Assembly: GCF_002237655.1 (NCBI RefSeq)
Contig: NZ_NOKT01000015.1
Location: 124,001-188,000, forward strand
Source: Streptomyces sp. XY006
Lineage (GTDB): Bacteria; Actinomycetota; Actinomycetes; Streptomycetales; Streptomycetaceae
DNA length: 64,000 bases
Reading direction: 5' to 3'
Shown here piece by piece: positions 24,524 to 34,300 of this stretch (the first letter of the stretch is position 1; the number at the start of each line of letters is the position of its first letter). The position numbers and the translations under genes are program-made. The notes below the pieces were generated by a model. It searched no databases, had not been told where the DNA came from, and saw nothing but the letters and a program-made list of their open reading frames with translations.

Positions 24524-25695
24524 GCCCGCGCGGACGGCCCGACGCTCTCGGCGGGCGCGCGGCGATCGCCGGCATCGGAGCCACCGCGTTCTCCAAGGAC
24601 TCCGGCCGCAGCGAGCTGCGCCTGGCCGTCGAGGCGGTGCGGGCGGCCCTGGCGGACGCGGGCCTGGCCCCGGCCGACGTGGACGGCATGGTCACGTTCA
24701 CCATGGACACCAGCCCCGAGATCACCGTCGCCCAGGCGGCCGGCATCGGCGAGCTCTCCTTCTTCTCCCGCGTCCACTACGGCGGCGGCGCGGCCTGCGC
24801 CACCGTCCAGCAGGCCGCCCTCGCCGTCGCCGCGGGCGTGGCGGAGGTGGTGGTCTGCTACCGGGCGTTCAACGAGCGCTCCGGCCGCCGCTTCGGCTCC
24901 GGCGTACGGCACCGGGAGCCCTCGGCGGAGGGCGCGGCGCTCGGCTGGACCCTGCCGTCCGGCCTGCTCACCCCGGCCTCCTGGGTGGCGATGGCGGCCC
25001 GGCGCTACCTGCACGTCCACGGCCTGACACCGGAGGCCTTCGGGCACGTGGCCGTCACCGCGCGCGCCTACGCGGCGACCAATCCGGCGGCGTACTTCCA
25101 CGGCCGGCCCCTCACCCTCGCCGAGCACGCCGCCTCCCGCTGGATCGCCGAACCGCTGCGGCTGCTCGACTGCTGCCAGGAGACCGACGGCGGGCAGGCG
25201 CTGGTCGTCACCTCCGTCGAGCGGGCCCGTGACCTGCCCCGCCCGCCCGCCGTGATCGCCGCGGCCGCCCAGGGCGCCGGACGCGCGCAGGAGCAGATGA
25301 CCGGCTTCTACCGCGGCGACCTCACCGGGCTGCCCGAGGCCGCGGTCGTGGCCCGGCGGCTGTGGCGGACCTCGGGGCTCACGCCGGCCGACATCGACGT
25401 GGGGATCCTCTACGACCACTTCACGCCGTTCGTGCTGATGCAGCTGGAGGAGTTCGGCTTCTGCGGGCGCGGGGAGGCCGCGGACTTCGTGGCTGGGGCG
25501 CGGCTGCCGCTCAACACCCACGGCGGCCAGCTGGGGGAGGCGTACCTGCACGGCATGAACGGCATCGCGGAAGCCGTCCGGCAGATCCGGGGCACGGCGG
25601 TGAACCGGGTGCCGGACGCCCGGCGGGTCCTGGTCACGGCCGGCACCGGCGTCCCCACGTCGGGACTCGTCCTGACCGCCGACCCCCAGGGGTGA
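24520..25695 (+). CDS. Thiolase-fold lipid-transfer protein (Ltp2-like, probable retro-aldolase)
   Basis: 391 residues, GTGA overlap with the MaoC gene. Thiolase superfamily, SCP-x/Ltp branch: AIAGIGATAFSKDSGRSELR, HYGGGAACATVQQAALAVAAG, YDHFTPFVLMQLEEFGFCGRGE, LPLNTHGGQLGEAYLHGMNG (His and Gly-rich loop). In mycobacteria Ltp2 cleaves the hydrated C3 steroid side chain as an aldol lyase when bound to the ChsH2 DUF35 domain. The gene order ChsH2-ChsH1-Ltp2 is the same here. No acyl-CoA dehydrogenase or P450 is adjacent, so the pathway is incomplete locally. Confidence 0.87.
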   Translation: MSPRGRPDALGGRAAIAGIGATAFSKDSGRSELRLAVEAVRAALADAGLAPADVDGMVTFTMDTSPEITVAQAAGIGELSFFSRVHYGGGAACATVQQAALAVAAGVAEVVVCYRAFNERSGRRFGSGVRHREPSAEGAALGWTLPSGLLTPASWVAMAARRYLHVHGLTPEAFGHVAVTARAYAATNPAAYFHGRPLTLAEHAASRWIAEPLRLLDCCQETDGGQALVVTSVERARDLPRPPAVIAAAAQGAGRAQEQMTGFYRGDLTGLPEAAVVARRLWRTSGLTPADIDVGILYDHFTPFVLMQLEEFGFCGRGEAADFVAGARLPLNTHGGQLGEAYLHGMNGIAEAVRQIRGTAVNRVPDARRVLVTAGTGVPTSGLVLTADPQG

Positions 25696-25828
25696 ACCCG
25701 CAGTACGCCGGGCCCTCCGCTCCACCTACAGGAGGTGCAGTCACCCCCACCCCTACAACCTGAGGGGGACCCCGCTTCGGGACCTGCGGCCGATCCGCCC
25801 GGCACCGCCCCGCTCATAGCGTTGAGCC

Positions 25829-26389
25829 ATGACCCCACTCGTCTGCACCAGCGCTTCGAAGGCGGCCGCACCCGCGGCGCAGACCCTTCCGTACCCGTCG
25901 TTCTCGTCGTACGTCAGGGCCCGCCAGCCGGTGCTGCTGCGCACCGCCCGCTCGCTCACCGGCAACCCGAGCGACGCGGAGGACCTGCTGCAGACCGCGC
26001 TCGCCAAGACGTACGTCGCCTGGGAGCGCATCGAGGACCACCGCGCCCTCGACGGCTATGTGCGCCGGGCGCTGGTCAACACCCGGACCTCGCAGTGGCG
26101 CAAGCGCAAGGTCGACGAGTTCGCCTGCGACGAGCTGCCCGAGCCGGACCCGGTGGCCGGCGCGGACGACCCGGCCGAGCAGCAGGCGCTGCGGGACGCG
26201 ATGTGGCGGGCCATCATGCGGCTGCCGGCCCGGCAGCGGGCGATGGTCGTCCTCAGGTACTACGAGGACCTCAGCGAGGCCCAGACGGCGGAGGTGCTCG
26301 GCGTGTCGGTGGGCACGGTGAAGTCGGCCGTCTCCCGCGCCCTCGGCAAGCTGCGCGAGGACGCCGAACTGGGGCTCGTCCGCCAGTGA
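25829..26389 (+). CDS. ECF RNA polymerase sigma factor, SigE family
   Basis: 186 residues. Region 2: FSSYVRARQPVLLRTARSLT and GNPSDAEDLLQTALAKTYVAW. Region 4: RLPARQRAMVVLRYYEDLSE and AQTAEVLGVSVGTVKSAVSR. This is the actinobacterial SigE-like ECF group that often lacks an adjacent canonical anti-sigma gene, as here. The N-terminal ~20 residues (MTPLVCTSASKAAAPAAQT) are not conserved, so a later start is possible. Its regulon is unknown. Followed by a terminator hairpin. Confidence 0.9.
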   Translation: MTPLVCTSASKAAAPAAQTLPYPSFSSYVRARQPVLLRTARSLTGNPSDAEDLLQTALAKTYVAWERIEDHRALDGYVRRALVNTRTSQWRKRKVDEFACDELPEPDPVAGADDPAEQQALRDAMWRAIMRLPARQRAMVVLRYYEDLSEAQTAEVLGVSVGTVKSAVSRALGKLREDAELGLVRQ

Positions 26390-26476
26390 GTCCCGCGGTG
26401 ACCCGTCGGCACTTCGTCGACGGCCGCTCCGGCGACCTCCTCGGGTGTGACCGCCGGTAGTCCCAGGTGGGAGCCC

Positions 26477-26495
26477 GGCCGGACGCCGTCCGGCC
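26477..26495 (+). terminator. Terminator hairpin after ECF sigma gene
   Basis: Perfect 8-bp stem GGCCGGAC/GTCCGGCC with a 3-nt loop, 88 bp after the stop. Confidence 0.5.
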
Positions 26496-26552
26496 CCGCT
26501 GTGAGCTGCTCCGCCCGCATGGCGTGATGCGATCGATCACCCGGTCCTAGTG

Positions 26553-26570
26553 ACATACCGCGTGGTATGT
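26553..26570. promoter_or_regulatory. Operator candidate upstream of acyl-CoA ligase gene
   Basis: ACATACC-GCGT-GGTATGT: 7-bp arms, 4-bp centre, 59 bp before the GTG start. Position and form fit a fatty-acid-responsive TetR-type repressor site. The regulator is not identified. Confidence 0.6.
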
Positions 26571-26628
26571 GCGCAGAATCAGCGCAACCTTTACCACCGC
26601 GTAGGCAATGTCGCCCCGGGAGGACGCC

Positions 26629-28287
<1,659 letters not shown>

Positions 28288-28300
28288 CCGGCCGCAGGAA

Positions 28301-28328
28301 GGAGCCTCCGGCGACCGCCGGGGGCTCC
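28301..28328 (+). terminator. Terminator hairpin after fadD
   Basis: 12-position stem (28301-28312 with 28317-28328, one T-G pair) and a 4-nt loop, 13 bp after the stop codon. Confidence 0.65.
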
Positions 28329-28359
28329 CGCGTTTCCGGTGACCGCCTGATCACGCTTC

Positions 28360-28375
28360 TGAGTACCGGTACTCA
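28360..28375. promoter_or_regulatory. 16-bp perfect palindrome TGAGTACCGGTACTCA
   Basis: Lies 47 bp upstream of the lipoprotein ATG (28423), where it would overlap or flank the promoter. Probable operator for a dimeric regulator; I cannot name the regulator. Confidence 0.55.
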
Positions 28376-28422
28376 TGCGCCGGCCGGTGCCGCGCCGGGA
28401 GGGTGGGGGCGGAGGTGCGCCG

Positions 28423-29175
28423 ATGCAGAGGACCACGCCGTCACCCAGGCGCCGAGTGCGCGCACCGCTGCTGGTGTCCGCGCTGGTGGCGCTGACCGCG
28501 GCGTGCTCGTCCGGGCCGTCCGAGGAGGAGTTGAGGCGGGAGGCGACGTCCCCGGCGGCGGCGTCCCGCCGGGCTGCGGAGGAACGGAAGGCGCGCGGCC
28601 TGGTGGAGCGCCTGTCGGCGGTCGAAGGCCTTGAGCACGTACTGACCCGCTTCACCGACACCTGCGCCCGGCCCCCGGAGGACTCGCTCCTCGAACAGGA
28701 CGCCTCCCCCCACGCCCTCGTCTGCGACATCCGCGCCGACGCCTACTTCGGCGTCCGGGGCGACATCACGGACGTGCTGCGCCGCATCCGCGCGGCCGGT
28801 CTCGCCGAGTGGGGCCCGCACGACGGCACGGGACGGGAGATGCCGAACGCCGCTGGCACGGTGACCTACGCGCTCGCCTACCACCGGGCGCACGGCCGGT
28901 TCAAGGACGGCAGCCTCATGCCCGGTCCCGCGCTGGAGGCCCCCGGGCTGCGGATCGACTGGGACCGCGACCGGCTGCCCCTGCCGAACCGGATCGAGGA
29001 GCCCGCTCCGTGTCCCCCGCGCAAGGGCGTCATCCACGAGCGCTGCTCGATCACGCCGAAGCCCTCGACGACCGTGTCAGCCGCCCGCGCCCGCCACGGC
29101 ACCGTCCTGACCCTCCACCTGGGCGGCCCGGGCGCGACATGGCACGAGTACTTCACGGTGCCGCGCGGGGACTGA
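28423..29175 (+). CDS. Lipoprotein of unknown function
   Basis: 250 residues. MQRTTPSPRRRVRAPLLVS then the lipobox LTAACSSG puts the lipidated Cys at about residue 27, so it is anchored to the outer face of the membrane. The mature part has four Cys residues (DTCARPP, LVCDIRAD, APCPPRKG, ERCSITP), probably two disulfides, and the periodic motif GVRGDITDVLRRIRAAGLAE. ATG 28423 has GGAGGTG at 28411. Controlled from the palindrome 28360-28375. No family recognised. Confidence 0.82.
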   Translation: MQRTTPSPRRRVRAPLLVSALVALTAACSSGPSEEELRREATSPAAASRRAAEERKARGLVERLSAVEGLEHVLTRFTDTCARPPEDSLLEQDASPHALVCDIRADAYFGVRGDITDVLRRIRAAGLAEWGPHDGTGREMPNAAGTVTYALAYHRAHGRFKDGSLMPGPALEAPGLRIDWDRDRLPLPNRIEEPAPCPPRKGVIHERCSITPKPSTTVSAARARHGTVLTLHLGGPGATWHEYFTVPRGD

Positions 29176-29279
29176 GTACGGAGGGGCCGGTGGCCGGTGG
29201 CTGACGGTTCACGTGGGATGGGAGACGGCGGCCGGCGGCCCCGGGTGGGATGGGCCGGTGGCCGATGGTCCCGGCGGGA

Positions 29280-29425
29280 CGCGAAGGCGCCCGGGACGAG
29301 GGACGCGCAGGCGAGGGCGCGCAGCACGAGGGCGCCCGGGAGGGCGCGCAGCACGAGGGCGTGCAGTACGCGAGCGCCCGGGACGAGGGCGCGCAGCACG
29401 AGGGCGGGCAGTACGCGAGCGCGTC
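29280..29425. repeat. Degenerate GC-rich tandem repeat after MFS gene
   Basis: Units such as GCGCGCAGCACGAGGGC and GCAGTACGCGAGCGCC alternate 3-4 times with period changes of 15-40 bp. The array ends at the stop of the minus-strand MFS gene (29435) and fills most of the gap after the lipoprotein stop (29175). No gene in it. Confidence 0.75.
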
Positions 29426-29434
29426 GCCGCCGTC

Positions 29435-30634
29435 TCACCGCCGCGACCAGCTCAGCCCCCACCCCAGCACCAGCCACACCCCGGCGACCACGCTCACCCC
29501 GACCCAGCCGAAGTGGCTGTACGCGGTCCCCGCGAGGGCCGACGCACCGGCGCCGCCCGCGAAAGAGGCCACGACATAGGCCGTGTTGGCGGTGGCCGGA
29601 GTGGAGGTCGCGGTCAGCGCGAGCGTCTGGTTGGCGACGTGCGAGGCGACCAGCGCCGCGTGGATCAGGACCGCGGCGGCGAACAGGGCGGCCAGCACGT
29701 GCCCACCCAGCCAGAACAGCGGCACCGACACGGCGGCCAGCCCATACGCGGTCCGCACGACCCGCGCCGCCCCGAACCGGTCCACCAGCCCGCCGGCCAG
29801 CGGCGCCACCGCGGTCGCCGTCAGCCCGAACAGCCCGAAGAGTCCGGCCGTCGCGGTGGACAGCCCGTACGCCGGCCCGGTCAGCAGCAGCGCGAGCGAC
29901 GTCCACAGCGCGCTCCACGCACCGAACATCCCGGCCTGCCGTACGCAGGCCCGCCACAGGTCGGGCGAGCTGCGCAGCACCGACGGCAGGGCGGCCGGGC
30001 CCGAGAGGAACGAGCCGGTGCCGCGCCGCAGCGAGGGCAGGACGGCGGCGGTGGCGAGCCCCAGCGCGAGCGTGAGCAGGGCCGCGCCGGCGAACACCCA
30101 GCGCCAGCCGAAGGCCTGCCCGGCCAGACCGCCCAGCACCCGGGCCCCGACGATGCCGGTGAACAGGCCCGCGACCACGGCGGCGACATGCCGCGCCCGC
30201 CGGTCGGCCGGAGCGCGTTCGGCGACCAGCGGCACGAGCAGCTGCGGTATCACGGTCGCCGCCGAGGCGACGAACACGGCCACCGCCAGCACCCCGACGC
30301 CCGGCGCGAGGGCACTGGCCCCCAGCGCGGCGGCGGTCACGAGCGTCAGGACGGTCACCAGCCTGCGCCGGTTCGCGCTGTCCCCGAGCGGGGCGAAGAA
30401 CAGCAGGCCGACGGCGTACCCGAGCTGGGCGACCGAGGCGATCCAGGCGACGGCGGAGGGCGCCGAGCCGAAGTCGCGGGCCATGAGCGAGAGCAGCGGC
30501 GCGGCGAGATAGATGTTGGCGGCGGTCACCGCGCTGCACACGGCGATCAGCGTGAGGAAGAGAGCGGGGGCGGGCGTACGGCCCCGCCGCGTGGGGGCCG
30601 TGCGGCGCGGTGCGGTCGTGGTCGCTGACGACAT
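29435..30634 (-). CDS. MFS transporter, DHA1-type (12 TM) efflux pump
   Basis: 399 residues with 12 predicted membrane segments (for example LFLTLIAVCSAVTAANIYLA, VPQLLVPLVAERAPADRRAR loop, GLFGLFGLTATAVAPLAGGL). Loop 2-3 motif A is present as FFAPLGDSANRRRL. Likely proton-driven export of a small drug-like compound. ATG 30634 has AAGGAG upstream. Divergent from a TetR gene with two operator-like repeats between, the classic arrangement of a self-regulated efflux unit in which the substrate releases the repressor. Confidence 0.9.
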   Translation of the reverse strand: MSSATTTAPRRTAPTRRGRTPAPALFLTLIAVCSAVTAANIYLAAPLLSLMARDFGSAPSAVAWIASVAQLGYAVGLLFFAPLGDSANRRRLVTVLTLVTAAALGASALAPGVGVLAVAVFVASAATVIPQLLVPLVAERAPADRRARHVAAVVAGLFTGIVGARVLGGLAGQAFGWRWVFAGAALLTLALGLATAAVLPSLRRGTGSFLSGPAALPSVLRSSPDLWRACVRQAGMFGAWSALWTSLALLLTGPAYGLSTATAGLFGLFGLTATAVAPLAGGLVDRFGAARVVRTAYGLAAVSVPLFWLGGHVLAALFAAAVLIHAALVASHVANQTLALTATSTPATANTAYVVASFAGGAGASALAGTAYSHFGWVGVSVVAGVWLVLGWGLSWSRR

Positions 30635-30665
30635 GAGGGGAGGACTCCTTGGAGTCGGCTCTAAC

Positions 30666-30681
30666 AACTAACTGGTTGGTT
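30666..30681. promoter_or_regulatory. TetR operator candidate O1 (MFS side)
   Basis: AACTAACTGGTTGGTT, imperfect inverted repeat with the same half-site GGTTGGTT as O2; 32 bp from the MFS start. Confidence 0.65.
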
Positions 30682-30723
30682 GGCTATCTGCCGAACAGCA
30701 TGGGCGGCCCGTTCATTCCTGTC

Positions 30724-30739
30724 AACCAAACGGTTGGTT
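30724..30739. promoter_or_regulatory. TetR operator candidate O2 (TetR side)
   Basis: AACCAAACGGTTGGTT, near-perfect inverted repeat, 58 bp from O1 and 24 bp from the tetR start. TACCCT at 30751-30756 could be the -10 of a leaderless tetR transcript, since no Shine-Dalgarno precedes ATG 30763. Confidence 0.7.
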
Positions 30740-30762
30740 ACCTGGCGCGCTACCCTCTCCCC

Positions 30763-31341
30763 ATGGCAGCAAGGGACCCCGAGGCCACCAAGGCCCGGAT
30801 CTTCGAGGCGGCGGTCGCCGAGTTCGCCCGGCACGGCATCGCCGGTGCCCGGATCGACCGCATCGCCGCCGAGGCGAAGGCCAACAAGCAGCTCATCTAC
30901 GCCTACTTCGGCAACAAGGCGGAGCTGTTCGCCATCGTCCTGGAGCGCAAGATGCTCCACCTCGCCGAGGCCGTTCCGGTCGACCCGGACGACCTGGAGA
31001 GCTGGATCGACCGCCTGATGGACTACCACGCCGACCACCCCGAGCTGCTGCGCCTGCTCTTCTGGGAGGGCCTGGAGTACGGCAGCGCCGAACTGCCCCA
31101 CGAGTCCGACCGCCAGGAGCACTACCGCCGCAAGGTCGCCGCCCTCCGGGACGGCCAGGCCCGGGGCGTGGTCACCGACGCGATCCCGGCGGCCGACCTG
31201 CTCTTCCTGCTGACCGCCCTGGCCAACTGGACCGCCGTCGTCCCGCAGATGCGGCGCATCCTGGTCGGCGAGGAGGACACCGACCGGGACCGCCTGCGCG
31301 CCTCGGTCAAGGAGGCCGCCCGCAGGCTCGCGGCCCGCTGA
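30763..31341 (+). CDS. TetR/AcrR family transcriptional repressor
   Basis: 192 residues. N-terminal HTH: KARIFEAAVAEFARHGIAGA and RIDRIAAEAKANKQLIYAYF, followed by GNKAELFAIVLERKM. The C-terminal ligand domain (ADLLFLLTALANWTAVVPQM) is hydrophobic. Predicted to repress itself and the divergent MFS gene through the paired GGTTGGTT sites. The start at 30763 gives the conserved MAARDPEATKARI; the lack of a Shine-Dalgarno suggests a leaderless mRNA. Confidence 0.92.
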   Translation: MAARDPEATKARIFEAAVAEFARHGIAGARIDRIAAEAKANKQLIYAYFGNKAELFAIVLERKMLHLAEAVPVDPDDLESWIDRLMDYHADHPELLRLLFWEGLEYGSAELPHESDRQEHYRRKVAALRDGQARGVVTDAIPAADLLFLLTALANWTAVVPQMRRILVGEEDTDRDRLRASVKEAARRLAAR

Positions 31342-31357
31342 ACCCCCGGGCGTACGG

Positions 31358-34300
31358 CTAGTTGGTGCCGATCCGGCTGAGCAGTTCCACGATCCGGGAC
31401 TGCACCTCGCCGCTGGTGGACCGCTCGGCGAGGAAGAGCACCGTTTCTCCCGACGCGAGCCGCGGCAGGTCGGCCTGGTCGACGGCGGCCGTGTAGACGA
31501 CGAGCGGGGTGCGCTTCAGCTGCCCGTTCGCCCGCAGCCAGTCGATGATCCCGGCGAACCCGGGCTGCCGCCGGTGCACCTGCATCAGGTCCATCACGAC
31601 GAGGTTCGGCCGGAACTGCCCCGCCAGCGTCACCGCGTCCGCGTCGCTCGCGGCCCGCGCGACCTGCATCCCGCGCCGCTCCAGCGTCGCCGTCAGCGCG
31701 AGCGCGATCTCCGCGTGCTCCTCGATGAGCAGCACGCGCGGCGGATGCTGCTCGCTGTCCCGGGGCGCCAGCGCCTTCAGCAGCACCGCCGGATCCGCGC
31801 CGTACGCCGCGTCCCGCGAGGCCTGCCCGAGCCCGGCCGTGACCAGCACCGGCACCTCGGCGGCCACGGCGGCCTGGCGCAGCGACTGCAGCGCCGTCCG
31901 CGTGATCGGCCCGGTCAGCGGGTCGACGAACAGCGCCGCGGGGAAGGCCGCGATCTGCGCGTCGACCTCCTCGCGCGAGTGCACGATCACCGGCCGGTAG
32001 CCCCGGTCGCTCAGCGCCTGCTGCGTGCTGACGTCCGGCGCCGGCCACACCAGCAGCCGCCGCGGGTTGTCCAGCGGCTCCGGCGGCAACTCGTCGTCCA
32101 TCGGCTGCGGCCGCGGCGGATCGGCCACCTCGACGGCACCGCCCGGCCCGTCCAGCGGCTCGGGCCCCTCGGCGGCGTTCTCGTCCGGGGCGCCTATGGC
32201 GTACGAACGTCCGCCGCCCTCGGCCGGCTGCGCCAGCCGGGACTGTCCGGCCAGGGACGGCTGCGCCGGAACGGGTGCGGAGACCTGCGCGGGCACCTGC
32301 GCCTGCCCCGGCGCCGGCGCGGGCGTCGGCTCGCCCGCCGGATGCGCGCGGGCGGCCTGCTCCGGACGGGCCGCCTGCTCGGGGCGGGACGCCTGCTCCG
32401 GTCGGGCCGCCTGGTCCGTACGCGTGGCCGGGTCGGGCGGTGTGCCGAGCTTGCGGCGCCGGCCCGAGCCGCCCGGCTGGTGCGGGGGAGGCGTCGCCGA
32501 CGGCTGCCGGACCTGGGCCGCCTGCCGGTTGAACGGCACGCCCTGCCCCAGCGTCCGCACGCTGATCGCCCGTCCCTGCGTCGAGTGGGGATCGGCGGGC
32601 GCCGCGGCCTCGGCGGGCAACGGCTGCGCCGCCCGCGGCATGCCCTCCGCGGGCAGCGGCGTGCCCGGCGCCGGCGTCGTACCGGGCTGCGGGGCGGCGC
32701 CGTTCGGCGGTACGGCGACACCGGCGACACCGGCTCCCGAGGTGTCGTCGGCGGCGGGCCAGGACTGCGGCGCGGGGGTGCCCTGGGCCGGGGTCGTGGG
32801 GGCGGGGCCGGCGGTGTGCGGCCCGGCGGGTGCGGCTTCGGCGGGCAGCGGCTGACCGGCGGAGACCTGCGCCTCCGGCGCGACGCCGCCCTGCTGCGGC
32901 AACGGCTGAGCACCGTGCGGCCCGGCGTGAACCGGCACCTGCGGCACCTGTCCCGGAAGAACGGCCTGCACACTCTCCCCGAGCCCACCCTGAGCGGGCA
33001 CGGACACGACCTGCGGCTGCACCCCGACACCCTGCGGCGGCGCGGCAGCGCCCTGGGGCGGTACGGCGACACCCTGCGGTGGTACGACGCCCTGCGCAGG
33101 TGCTGCGACGCCCTGGGGCGGTACGGCAGCGCCGTGCGGCGGTACGGCGACGCCCTGCGGTGGTACGGCGGCGCCCTGCGCAGGCACGGCGACGCCCTGG
33201 GGCGGGACCGTGCCCTGAGGGGGAACGGCCGTGCTCTGCGGCTGGGGGAGGGCGCCCTGCGGGACGGCGCCCTGGGGGGCGTTGCTCTGCGGGGCGATGC
33301 CCTGCGGCGGCACGGCCGCACCCGGCGCCATCCGACCGGCGGGCACCCCGCCCTGCGCGGGCACGCCCTGCCCGAGGCCGACCTGACCAGGAGGGATCTG
33401 CTGACCAGCAGGGACCTGACCAGCGGCGTTCTGCTGCGCGGCAGCGGCCGGCTGAGGCCCGGCGGGTACGGCACCCGGCACGGCACCCACGGCCGCCGGC
33501 GGCACGGGCTGAACACCCCCGGCCGCACCAGGACCTCCGGCGCCCGGAACTCCCGCACCCGGAACTCCCACACCCGGCGCCTGCGCCTCTGTCGTCCCGG
33601 CGGCCCCGGGGGTCCCGGTCGCCTCGGCCGGCTGCGGAGCGACGGCTCGCCTCCGGCGCCCGGTCGGCGCGCTCGTGGGATGCGGCTGCGGGGGTGTGTG
33701 ATCGGCGGACTGGTCATGCGGCACGGCGTCATGCCGCCCCTCATCGGCAGTCCCGCCCCCGGCCACCCCGGCGGCCCCGGCGGCCTGGGCAGACCCGTCG
33801 GAAGCCACCGCCCCGGGCGGGACCGTCACGCCCGTCTGCCCGGACGGAGCCGTCTGGTCGGCCTCGGCGGGCGGAAGCGCGAACACCGGACGCGGCCCCG
33901 CCGCCTGCTGTGCGGCCGCAGCCCTCTCGTTCGCGGCGGCCAGCGCACGCCGCCGGCGCCCGGTCGGCTGCTGAGCCTGCCCCTGCGCCGCGTCGCCGGG
34001 GCCACCGGAGGCCTCACCGGACGACGGCGCGGGCAAGGCCGGCGGCAGCGCGTGCTGCTCACCCGGCTCCCGCCGGGCCCGCCGCCCGGACGGCGGCGCG
34101 GGCACACCCTGCGGCGGCACCGTCCCGCCCAGCCCCGTACCCGAGGCCGCGGTCCCGGCCGCGTGCTCGGCGGCCGTGACGACGGCCCCCTCGGCGACAC
34201 CCTGGACGGCACTGCCGATGGCGGCGGGGGCACCCGCGGCAGCGGCGTCCTCGGCCGCCCGGCCGCGCCGCCGCCCGGTGCCGCCCGACACCGCGCCTTC

